The position numbers and the translations under genes are program-made. DNA of 64,000 bases from Pseudopyrenochaeta lycopersici (taxonomy: Eukaryota > Ascomycota > Dothideomycetes > Pleosporales > Pseudopyrenochaetaceae): positions 310,001 through 374,000 of the forward strand of contig NHZP01000040.1 of assembly GCA_003313425.1 (NCBI GenBank). The letters run 5' to 3'. Below, in pieces: positions 44,720 through 56,068 of the stretch; the first letter of the stretch is position 1; every line of letters starts with the position of its first letter. The notes beneath the pieces are model-generated. The model ran no database searches. It was given only the letters and a program-made list of their open reading frames with translations, and was not told the origin of the DNA.

Positions 44720-47700
44720 TACTATCTTTAATTATATAGCAGGCCTTATATAGCACTTATTTAAAGCCTAGTTTAATAAGAGTTAAGATAAATTCTTTCT
44801 ACTATAAGAGTAGTAAAATTTAAAGACTATAAAGTGCCTTTTTAAGCTTAAGAATTATTCTAGGTTTCTAGTATTCTTATAGCATTCTTATATAGATTTC
44901 TCTATCTATAGTTGTATGCATAAATACGTTAGTAACGTTATACTGTTTAAGTTTAAGGTTAAACTTAGTAGCAATTACTATAAGCATTTAAAAAGACCTA
45001 CTAGCTAAAGTAGCTGCGTATATATCTTATAACGTAATATTTTATTACTAATTACTATAAATAACTAGTTATACTTTATATTTAATAAGGTAATAGTATT
45101 TATCTAATTTATAAGTATATACCTACATGTAGTCTAATATTTAGTAGCCTTTCTATTTAATAGGAGTAATTAGTACTTTAGCCTAGGACTTTATTTATTT
45201 ATAGCTCCTTAGGTATTCTTATTCTACTTCCTTAAATATTTTATATAGAGAATAATCTTTAAGCTTTAAGTAAGTTACTAGTAGAGGTAGTAATTAGTTT
45301 TAGTAAGGCTTCACCCCCTTTACTAGTATTCTCTTTAGCTGTACCTTATTAATAGGCTTACCTTTATATTCTCTTATATGCCCTGCTTAAGTGCTAGCTA
45401 TAAATACTACTACCTATAGTTCTATCTTTAATAAGCTATATATTATTATGCTATTAGCTTTAAGTTTATTAGTCTACGCCTAGCTAAGGAGAGCTACAGG
45501 TAGCAGAGTATCTAGCAGCGTTAGGTATAAGTCTATAACTTTTCTATTTTAGTAACCTCTTAACTTTTAACCTTATAGGCTTAAGCTCTCTCCTATTATT
45601 ATATTATCTTTATAGAATAACCTAGCCTTAGGCTATCCTTATCGCGGTAGTATAGGCAGTTTAATTATTTTTACCTACGCTGTAATCTCCTGCAGGGTAT
45701 TATGCATAAAGTTATCTATAAAGTCTTTTATTTTACTGCTAAATACTACGCTTTTATTAAAGACTATATCTCTTATACTAATAACTTTAGCTAGTAATAG
45801 GATCTAAACTTAGTAGATATTTATAGATTAATAGCTAATAAGATAACTAATCTAGGCCTTTAGATCTAAGCGTTATAGTCGCGACTTTTCTTAGTAGGTA
45901 TTATTAGTTATTATAAATACCTTATAGCTATATACTTTAAGATAAGCTTAGTTTAGTTTCTATAGTCTAGTAATAATACTATTTATAGCAGCGACTCTTA
46001 TAAAGAATACCTTATATAGGCTTTTCTAGCAGTTTAAGTAATTTAGTATTCTATTATATAGGTATACTACTGCTCTTATAATTTCTAGCTATAGTTCTTA
46101 GGGAAGATTAGTATCTAGTTATATTATACGTGCCTTTTCTTTTATTATACCCCCTAAGCGTTCTTCCCTACTATTCTGTAATTAAGTATTAGGAGTAGAA
46201 GGCTTAACTTTTATGCCTTTAGACGTGTACTATCTCTTAACTTCTAGCTTAACAGTTACTATCTTATTATCTGTCTTAATAACTTTTATAGAAATATTAA
46301 ACTATATATATAGGAAGTAAGTAAAATTATCTAGTAATTAAATAATAGATTGTGCTAGTCTATTATTAGTAAAGTAGAAATCCTAGTTATATACTAAGAA
46401 TTAGTTAGTAATAAGTATTTAGCTCTTTTCCTTTAAGTAGCTCCTAACTTCGTAGTTATAAAAGTTAATTATAATTTATTCTCCTAGCCCTTCTTTACTT
46501 AGTTAAGATTCTCTACAGATCCTACGCTTTAATTTAGCTCTCCTATATGCGTTATACTTAACTATAGTAATACCTTTAATACGCACCCCCTTAGATTATT
46601 AGACAAGGTGTTTAATTACTGCGGGCCCTAGATACCCTAGGCGCTTATGCTATAGTATTACACTTACTCTTTATAGTAACTACTTAGTTTAAGAGTTAAA
46701 TTAGGTGTAAAAGGCACTATTATTTATATCTAATTACTTAAGTACTTATTAGTTATGTGCTTCTATTAGGTATACAATAATAGAGTTATCTTATCTCTTT
46801 AATAACGTAGGTTTATTCTTATTATCCTACTAAATTCCTTACTATCTAAGTAGTCTAAATAAGATAAGGTTATATAGAATCTCTAGGTAGAAGGCAACGT
46901 TCTCTAATTAGAGTATCTCTATGCTATATAGTAACTTAACTTTAATATATATAGTACTATACCCTTTAATCTATATTTATATATTACCTGTCTACACGCA
47001 GTTACTAGGGATAGGTAGATAGAAGTAAGTTAGGCGTTGCGCTATATTATAGATATATATTATTACGCCTAAATTAAGGATAAATGTATTCTTTAGTAGA
47101 TATAGTTAGTTCTTTATTAAGAATACTAACGCAGTATACGCAGCTTTAATTATTAATATAACTCTACCTTCTAGTTAATCTTTTAAGACTTTAAGTATTA
47201 GTATTTATAAATTCTTAATTAGCAGCGTCTTTAATTATTAGCGCTTTAAGTCTAATAATTTAATTAGCTCTAGGTTATACTTTCTTTTATACTTAATAAG
47301 TTTAGCTATTCTTAAATCTAGTGTAAACTACGTAGGTGCCTTATCTTTATTTAGATAGAAATAATTAAAAAGATTATAGCGCTGTTTATAAGTATAGCAT
47401 ATTATGCCTTTAACTACTACTATATCCTCTAGAGAGGAATGCTTAGATCTAGTGCTACTTTACCTAAATTTACGTTTTCTCTAGGTTTTACTATAGTTCT
47501 TACCTTATAAAGCTAATAATACTTCTTTAGCTATACTAAAGGCGTCCTTCTATACGCTCTAGTTAGATTTACTACTAGCAGAGTATACAGCGTCTCTAGT
47601 AGTAAAAGCGCTCTTCTACTTACCTTTTTATAGGTAGGAGTAGCTTATATACTCCTAGAAGAGTTTTATTATTTCTTTTCTATTATAGTCTAAGTTACCT

Positions 47701-48537
47701 CTAGCCACTTAGCTAGAGAAGGTAGTTACCTATATAGGTACTACCTTTTCTACTGCTAATAAGATATCTTCTATAATATTATTATTATATTATACCTCCG
47801 CGACTCCTTTAGTCTTAGCGTTAGTTACTACTTAATTATATTTAGTAAGCTAGATATCCTAGTTTACTAGGGTCCTTATTAGCTTTAATACATTATAATA
47901 TCTTATTCGTGCTTATTAGCGTTCTTTAAGTAGGTTAATTCTTACTATCCTTTAGATATTAATAATCTATTAGCAAATTATAGTACTAAGGAGGTAGTAG
48001 TTACGCTAAATATGCGCTAATACTATACTCTAAATATGCGTTATAAGTAACTAATAGTTAGCCCGTTCTCTATTATATTTCTTCTTATTAATCTTATAGG
48101 CTTTAAGCTATACTTTATAGTTATCTTAATTAGCCTTATATATTTCTTAGCTTTTAGGTAATAAGTCTAATAGTTTTATTAGTATAGCTAGAGTTACATT
48201 AGTTTAGGACAGGTTTAATCTTATTAGCTAGCTTAATAATCTAACCCAGTTACCCTAAGAGTTTAACGACGCGCTAGGTGCTAGTTATTAGACTACAGCT
48301 AGTACGTAGTTAGCTAATTATAGTAGGACTAGGGGGATTAGTTCTAGCAAAGGTTCTCTAGTTCTATTAGGGTCTGCGATTACCTATACGTTATAGAACT
48401 CTGCTTTTACTTTTAGTTGTAGTAACTATAGCGTGTAGTTTATGTAGTTAGTAAGGATAATCGTAGCGTCGCGTACGCTAGTAATATTTACGTAAGATAT
48501 AGTCCTCGCTTATTATAGGGTTAGTAAGACTCTTAAT

Positions 48538-48712
48538 TATTAGAATTTAATAAATCTTTTTAGTTATAATTGTAGATTAGAATTAATTATATTTTCGTTA
48601 GTTCTGTTTTCTCTCCTTTTTAAACACAGACCTGATACATCGATGATACATAGGTGATACCGTCCACGATGCAGTATTCGTATACTTCAGTTTTTATGCC
48701 TCTTATCTAACA
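48538..48712 (-). repeat. 5' LTR of the Copia element (175 bp)
   Basis: The inner end is RIP-converted (TTATAATTGTAGATTAG) but the outer ~90 bp is unmutated (GATACATCGATGATACATAG). Same length as its partner. Confidence 0.92.
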
Positions 48713-51616
48713 CCTGTTATCTACTAATATCTAGGTAACGTAAGGGGCGTTTTCTTATTATCTAATTATGCTTAAGAAAGTAAACTAGTCTAGGCTGTCT
48801 AGACACAGCTTATCTTTCTAGACAGCCTGCGTGCGTTAGAGGAGTGCCTGCGCTACAGGCTTGTGTATGCCGCCCTAGTAGGTAGCAGCCAGCGCGGTTT
48901 CCTAAGACTAATTATTAACCCTAGATAAAGGACTTTTATCTAGGGTTACTCTTCCCCTAAATAAATAACGTTCTTAGCCTTATTACTGTCGCTGTTAGAG
49001 GCTTCTTTATAGTTAGAGTTACTAGTCTCTAGGCTTGCGTGCACGTAACGATTAGTAGCTAGGTTACTGCGCGGATTTCCTTAATACTAGTTACAGCTAG
49101 AGTCTGCGTTATAAGGCTTAGGACTGTTAGCTAGCTTATAGTTACCTGTTCTATTATCTTTAAATAACGGACGTAGGCCTAGAGCAGGCTTACTAGCTTT
49201 CTTAATAGGCTTATCTGCTGCTGTCCTTAGAATAAATTTATAAGGCAGTGCTAGGCTTAGTCTAGCTAGCGCGTTACGCCCCTTCGTTTAATTAGCGAGA
49301 TACTAAGGTAATTACTAGAGGTTGTAGCTCTAACATGCATTATTAATTATATTATAAAGAGATTAGAAGTTAGTAGCAGTATAGATAGCGGGCGCGCTAC
49401 TAAGACTCTGTTAGAGATAGCCTAGAAGCTTAGCCTAAAGCTTGTATACTTAAGTTACAGTAATCTATCTAAGCTAAGTAGTAATAGCGTTAAACTCTGT
49501 CTAGAATAGAGCCTATGCTTTAACTATAGTAGGGTATTCTAGTAAGCTACATTCTAGGAAGACTAAAGTATTATATTACTGTTCTACTATAATATAGTAG
49601 TTGCGGTTACTAAAGATAGAGTTAAGGATATAAAAATACTTAAAGTTATCCTTATATTAACATAAAAACCTATTAGGCTCTTGTAGTAAGGTTTAAGTAG
49701 AACTACTAGTAGCTTAAAAGATAAATTATACTTACATATTATTATGTTGCTAGTCTAACCTATTATTTTTAAAATAGTTAAGTATTTTTATAATCTACTT
49801 ATAAAGATTAGGACTCTTAGAGTACACTAGAGGCACCTAAATTTACTTATTCTTTATAGATAAGAACTAATATAACTCTTTAATCTTATAGTAGAGCTTA
49901 GTTAGATAAAGGCTTAGCGTTACTATGTTACCTAGGGATATTTAGTATTTACGAGTAAGAGGAAGGTTAGTTAAGAGCGGAACACGCTAAGGGGAACTAA
50001 ACTTATTAAGAATACTGCCTGCTATGTTACTTTATAAGAGGATTTATATAGGCGTACTTATTCCTCTTAGTAGAGGCTTATTTATAGCTCCTAGGGCTAG
50101 GTGTAATAGAGTAAGTCTAGTAAGGCCTAAAACTTTAGGAGAGCTAGATAATAGATAGTCGCGTAACGCAGAGTTACGCTTATTCTTAATTTCTTATAAT
50201 AAACCTTCTAAGGTCTTATAGTTAGTAATAAGCTTATTCTACTACTTACTAAGCTTATTATATTCTTTAACTAGCTTATCTTTTTATTAAGTAAAGCTGC
50301 GTTATTATTTAGTTAGTTCCTGCTTTAGAGTAGAAGCGTTAAGGTAGCGTGTCTCTAATAACTTCTTATCCTTATTAAGAGTATGCAGGGCACACCTAAA
50401 TAGTATTATTAGGCGTATAAGTTACGTAGGCTTAAGGCTTAAAAACTTACTAAGGTAGTTCTTTATAAGCTAGATACCTAAGGGTACTAATTACTAAATA
50501 GAAGTAGGTAAACTTAAACTTATAGATAGTAGTAAACCTAGAAGGATACCTAGAGGAAGATAGTTATTAAAGTCTTTAGGGAGACCTAGATTAGTAGCTT
50601 CCTTACGTAGCTATATCTAATAAGCTCTTATAGCACGCTATATTATATCGCGAGAGAAGAAATATAAGTTAACTTCCTTAGTTAATAAGTTAGTACAGGA
50701 GCTTATTAGCGTAAATTTAGGGTACTCTACGTCTTTAATAATAAGGTTTTCTAAGATAACTAGTTCTAAATCCTCTATAGCCTTATTCTTATTCTTATTT
50801 TAGCGTTAATAAGCCTTTTCCCTAAGTTAATTATAAGCCGCCTGTATTTTAGCTAACGCGTTATCTTTCTAATAGGCTTAAAATTTAGGCTGCTAGCTAG
50901 AGGACTCTTTATTATAAGAGCTGTCTGCTATTAGGCTAAATAAAGAAGGTTAGATAGAAGTAAGAGTAGATATAGAGGTAAAAGTAAAAGTTAAAGTAAA
51001 ACTAGAGGGAATCCTTAAGCTTTAGTAAGCAGACTTAAGATTTAACTATTAGTTAAGTAGTATTATTAGTTAAGTAAGGTTACTAGCACTAGAATAAATA
51101 CTTAGGAGTGTTATATACAGGCTAAGTTTAGAGAATTACCTAATTAGGAAGTTTTAGAGGGTAAATGCGTACTTAAGGTAGCACGTGCGCGTAATTAAAA
51201 TATACGTACAGACTATAGTATATAAAAGTAAGAATAATCCCTAGAGTATTCCTATTTAAGGAAGGGAATAATAGGACGTGTCTTATTAATAATAATCCTA
51301 GTATTTAGGTAGCGTAAAGCGCAGGCACTAAGGTGTAAAATAGGTTACTAGTAAGGAAACCTAGCAAATTCTAGGCTATTTTAAAGCTTAACTAAGGGGG
51401 AATAGCTTATAAAATTTTAGCTAAACTAGCAGCAGAGGATAGCACCGTAAATCGACTATCGTGCGAGGGCTATCCTAAAGCTTAACTAAGGAGGGATAGG
51501 ATCTAGTCCTAGTACGTTAGTACTACCTTACTATTAAACTCACCTAAGAGGTAACAGCTTAAGCAACTGTGTATTAACTACGGAGAGGAGCTAAAGCGCT
51601 GTATGATCTGCTATTA

Positions 51617-51918
51617 TGTAAGGCAGTTAACACGCATAGTTAGGACAGTCTTAGTTAAAGAAACTCAATTTAAAAGGAAATGGATAAAATAGCAGATACC
51701 TCTCCCCTTCAGGGGAGAGGTGCTGCCTATATGCATAAGCTAGAGCAGGCTAGTCCCGATCCAGTTACCTAGCTTGGTGAAAGGTAAGAGGTAACAGTTA
51801 CCTTTCACCTGCGTCTAGTAACTTGGCAGGATCGTTACCTTTCACCTGCGTCTAGTAACTTGGAAGGATTGAACCCTTTCACCTGCGTCTAGTAACCTGA
51901 AAGGATTGAACCCTGACA
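51617..51918 (-). repeat. 5' LTR of the outer Gypsy element (302 bp)
   Basis: Pairs with 38633-38934. The three 22-bp internal copies are at 51801, 51838 and 51875. About the first 75 bp (inner side) are RIP-mutated relative to the partner (GTTAAC for GTCAAC, GGATAAAAT for GGACAAAAT); the rest is not. Confidence 0.93.
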
Positions 51919-52725
51919 AGGGCCAACATTCCGGACATAGCGAGATAGCCGGGGATAGTAGAGGCACCTAGACCTACATCGACTGGTTATCCTGGCAGAG
52001 ATGTGCCTAACACAATGTAATCTACAGGGGTTAGATCTCTGTTAACCTAAGAAGCAAGTTAGGCAATAAAATATAAGACAGAAGAACTTACTTTTGCCTT
52101 CTTAGTACAGCTAGAGTAGAGTACAGGAGACAGCGCTAACTAAATTTCTTCACCTCGTAAGAATAGCATAGTATTACCTTTTAGACATTATAATAACTAG
52201 TAAGAGCAATCTTAAGCGTAAGAAAGATGTGCTATAACAGAATTTATTTTAGAGGATATATATACTTAGGCCTAATATAGTTATTATAATAGAAGATAAA
52301 ACTTCTCCTAATAGTCCTAACACTTCTAAATAATATACTTTAGTATCGCCTTTTTAGGTCTTACAGCTTTAGTAGTTATACGCACTATTAGGCGCTAAAG
52401 CGGGCCTATTAAGCCTAATACAGACGTTAACTATTTCTACTATAATACTGCTTTTACTACTTTAGATAAATACTAGTATTCTAAGGATTACTAGAGTATG
52501 TCCTATAATAACTTTATTACTTAGGTAGGCTATTCCTCTAGATAAGCTGCTTATTACTAATAACTTTAAGAAACTATTTATAACAGATAACTGCAGTAGT
52601 ATTAAGGTTAGTAATTTATATTATGTTAGCGTTACTTAAAAAGGCTATTACTAACCTCTAGGCTAACAACTTTAGCGAAACCTACGCTAATAAAGTTTAT
52701 TAAGCTAAAACTAACTTAAGATAGA
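51919..52725. other. Right flank of the outer Gypsy element; older repeat sequence
   Basis: 51919-52030 is unmutated and continues the sequence left of 38632, so the two formed one locus before insertion. From about 52100 the sequence becomes RIP-mutated with no readable frame, probably an older element. It is interrupted at 52726 and resumes at 59819. Confidence 0.55.
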
Positions 52726-53160
52726 TGTAAAGAATCTTAAAAGCTATTAGTAAGGATAACTAATAAGATTACAAGGTTAGTTCTCTAGGATAGAGTGAGG
52801 GACTAGATAGAAGGGGGGTTTAATACTAAGATAGTAAGAGGGTGCTTCTGTAAAGAGTACTAAGGGTTAAGAATAATTAGTATTGCTATTACTATACTGT
52901 AGAGTATAATATTAAGTTAAATATAATAAGCTATAAGGGCATATTACTGTAATCTATATATATAGGTAGTCTTATAAGACTATACTGTTCTTACGGAGTA
53001 TTATATAGAGACTAGATGTTAGAGTGTAAGATCCTTAAGACTGTAAGACTCGTAACGAGTTACGTGTTCCTTTCCTAACGCAGCCTTATGCTTAGCGCAC
53101 GTACTAGGCCGCAGGGCTTCTTAAGGCGGTTATCCCTTAGTATATTCTTAGGTCGTAATA
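52726..53160 (-). repeat. 3' LTR of the second Gypsy element (435 bp)
   Basis: RIP-mutated over most of its length (for example CGTAACGAGTTACG where the partner has CGTGACGAGTCACG); only the outermost part keeps a few CpA/TpG. Confidence 0.92.
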
Positions 53161-55822
53161 CTATCCCCCTCCTCTAATAACTTATATCTATATAAGTTAA
53201 TCTAATATCCTCCTGGGCTATCTACTATTGCTAAAAACGCGGAGATTAAATAAATAACAAAGGTTAGGACGCAATAGTATCCTATAAGCAATATGTAGAA
53301 AATAATTTAGGTTATTAGATGTCTTCTTTATCCGCGAAATATAGGAATTATAAGGAATTATAAGGGAGTTAGAGGATAGGTAGAATATATTCCTGTTAAC
53401 GTTCTAGTTCTAGATTTCTTAAAGATTAATAAAGAGTTAGTAGACTTAGACTAATAAGATAAAGTAGTAGAGAAAGCTATTAATAAGGACGAGCGATTAG
53501 TATAGGCAGCGTTTAATCGTATTACTGCAGCGCGCTTAAAGTAGAAACGTTTACGTAAGTAATAAAAGTTATTAAAGAAGAAAGAGGTAAGATTATTTAA
53601 TAAGGGTCTCGTAGACGTAGAAGATATTAAACGCCTTAAGGCGTTAGAGTCCTTAAACTCTAAGTTAGCCTTAGTTAACCCTAGCGCTCTCTTAGGTGCT
53701 ACTGTCGTAGACTAGTCGCCGTTCTAGGAGTTAGGGCCGTTAGAATCTTTTAGCTAGGTGTCCTTAAGGTTATAATAAGTCTCCTAGGTTAGTTATAGTT
53801 CTAGTACCTAAGTTCTTTTCGTTCTCTATTATAGTTATATTTACTAATTCGTTCTTTACAGTTTCTTAAGTTTAATTTAGGTTCTTATGTATTCTCTAAA
53901 TCTAAGTAGCCTTTCTATTTTATAAGGTACTCTCTTTCCCTATATTAGTTTTCTGTAACCTTAGAGCGTCTTTTATTAAAGATCTTCTTAACTTTATACT
54001 CTATTTCTTCTTTAGTTTTATACTAAAATATTTTTTATAGTAGCGTTATAAGGTTAGCTAGTTCTAGTTTAGAGATATAGAAGCGTAGGTAGATTTTTAT
54101 ATCTAGTAGTAGCTTAAGTATATAATTTACAGGTCTGCTTTATTCTCTAACTAAAAATAGTCTAACCTTAACGTAATTAAGTCCCTTACTTAGTTGCTTA
54201 TTGCGTAGGTTTTTCGTAAGTAAGTATACTTTATCCCCCTTCTTTAGCTAAGGTGCTATTTTTCTTTTCTTATTCTAGTAAGAAATACTGTTACATTATA
54301 CTTTCTTAAGGTTTTCTTAGAGTTATTTATATCTTTTCTTTATTTCTTTAGCTATTTTTATAGCTGCTTTAGCTTTTCTACTAGGATATAACTTTATAAA
54401 GAGATTAGGGTGTCTCCTATAGTTAGTAAAGAATAGTGTCTTTCTAGTTAATTCTAACAATTTATTATTATAGGCTAGTTATGCTATTAGTAATAATAAG
54501 ACCTAATTATTTTATTATTAATTACTATAAATCCTTAGGTAGGTTTTTATTATTCTATTTATTCTTTCTGTCTGTCTGTCTATTTATAGGTAGTAGGCTG
54601 TTAATAATTTTCTTTTTATTCCTATCGCGGCTATTAACGTAGACTAGAAGTTAGATATAAAGAGCTTATCTTTATTACTTATAATAGACTTAGGTATACT
54701 ATAATATTATATTAGTCTGTCTAAGATAATAAATACTAGTTATTCTATATTATAATTATTTCTAAACAGTATTATTTCTGCTGCTTTTATAAATCTGCAG
54801 ACTATATTAAAGATAGCGTTATACTTAATTCTTATTATAGGATCTTTAGATAGTAGTAACTCTATTATAAAGTCTATAGAAATGTCTGCCTAAGGTTTAT
54901 TAGGTAGCTCTATAGCTTGCATTTCTCTATAAGGTGCGTAGGTACTGTATTTATTCTTATAATAGTCTGTATATTTTTTAATAAATTATTTAACCCTAGC
55001 CTTTATATTCTTAAAGCTGTAGTGTCGCTATATAAGTTCTATTATTCTTTTAATTCTAGGGTAACTATATACTAGGTTATTATAGTATTATTAGATAATT
55101 ATATCTTATAATTCTTTAAGTACTTTAGACGTAATTATTATAGTATTATTTAATAACTTATTAGGTCCTAAGCTTCTGTCCTAGTTTATTTAAAGGATAG
55201 TATTATTAACTATTACTTTTATTCCTACAATGTCTGTTCTGCGGCTAAGAGTATTAGCTCTGCTGTTATCCTTTCCTAGTATATATATAATCTTAAACTT
55301 ATACTATTCTAATATTTTAGCCTATCTAACTTGTCTTTAGTTTAAATCCTTAGTAGTAGTAAAATTAACTAAGTTCTTATAATCTATAAATATCTTAAGA
55401 TCTAAGCAGCTTTCTGCGTAGATCTGCTAGTAGTTAAGGGTATTAATAATTACTATAAGCTCTTTATTATGCACGTTATAGTGTTCCTCTAGGTCTATAA
55501 ATTTCCTAGAGTAGTAAGTAATTAGGTACTATTTCCTATTACGTTCTTATTTTACTGTTACACCTAGTATAAGGTCTAAGGTATCTATTTTAAACTATAA
55601 GGGTTCTCCTGTTTAGAATATAATTAACACTAGTAGTATAATATAGGCTTCCTTAAGTATCTAGAATACTTTTCTTTATTTATTTCTTTATTCCTATTTT
55701 ATCTTTTTCTTTATAAGTTTAGTAAGTAAGATAGATTTCCTAGAGAAGTCCTTAATAAACTATTAGTTAAAGTTAACAAATCTTATAAATAACTATATAT
55801 CTTTAACTATTTTAGGTTTAGG

Positions 55823-56068
55823 CTATTCTTTTACTACTCTTATTTTTTCTTTACTTATCTTTACTCTATATACACCTACTATACATCCTAGGAACTTAAC
55901 TTCTTCTTTATAAAACTTATATTTCTTAGGCTTAAGTAGTAAACTAAATCTTCCTAAGTAGGTAAGAACTATTTTAACGTACTTAATGTGTTCCTGTAGA
56001 TTATTAGAGTACACAAGGATATTATTAAGATATGCGATAATAAATATATCTAGGTATTCTCTTAACAC
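55823..56068 (-). pseudogene. Reverse transcriptase fragment of the second Gypsy element
   Basis: An 81-codon open stretch: YLNNILVYSNNLQEH and LKPKKYKFYKEEVKFLGCIV. This is a Gypsy RT palm and connection, in which YLDD reads YLNN (both Asp to Asn, RIP-type). It is the only open frame above 60 codons in the 23 kb of retroelements. Confidence 0.9.

Larger units (their letters stand above)
43454..48712 (-). mobile_element. Ty1/Copia LTR retrotransposon nested in the Gypsy element
   Basis: Two 175-bp LTRs (43454-43628 and 48538-48712; TGTTAGAATT...TCTAACA) flanked by the duplication CCTGT (43449-43453, 48713-48717). Length 5,259 bp. A purine tract (AAGGGGGTG on the minus strand) adjoins the left LTR, and RT and RNase H relics at 44.0-44.7 kb lie near that end, the Copia gene order on the minus strand. 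Heavily RIP-mutated. Confidence 0.92.
38633..51918 (-). mobile_element. Ty3/Gypsy LTR retrotransposon, RIP-inactivated, carrying a nested Copia element
   Basis: Bounded by two 302-bp LTRs (TGTAAGGCAG...CCCTRACA) and flanked by the 5-bp duplication AGGGC (38628-38632 and 51919-51923). Without the nested insert it is about 8.0 kb. A G-run polypurine tract next to the left LTR (38935-38955 read on the minus strand) and the minus-strand reverse transcriptase show that it is transcribed right to left. The interior has almost no CpA or TpG and no open frame of useful length, the result of heavy RIP. Confidence 0.92.
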
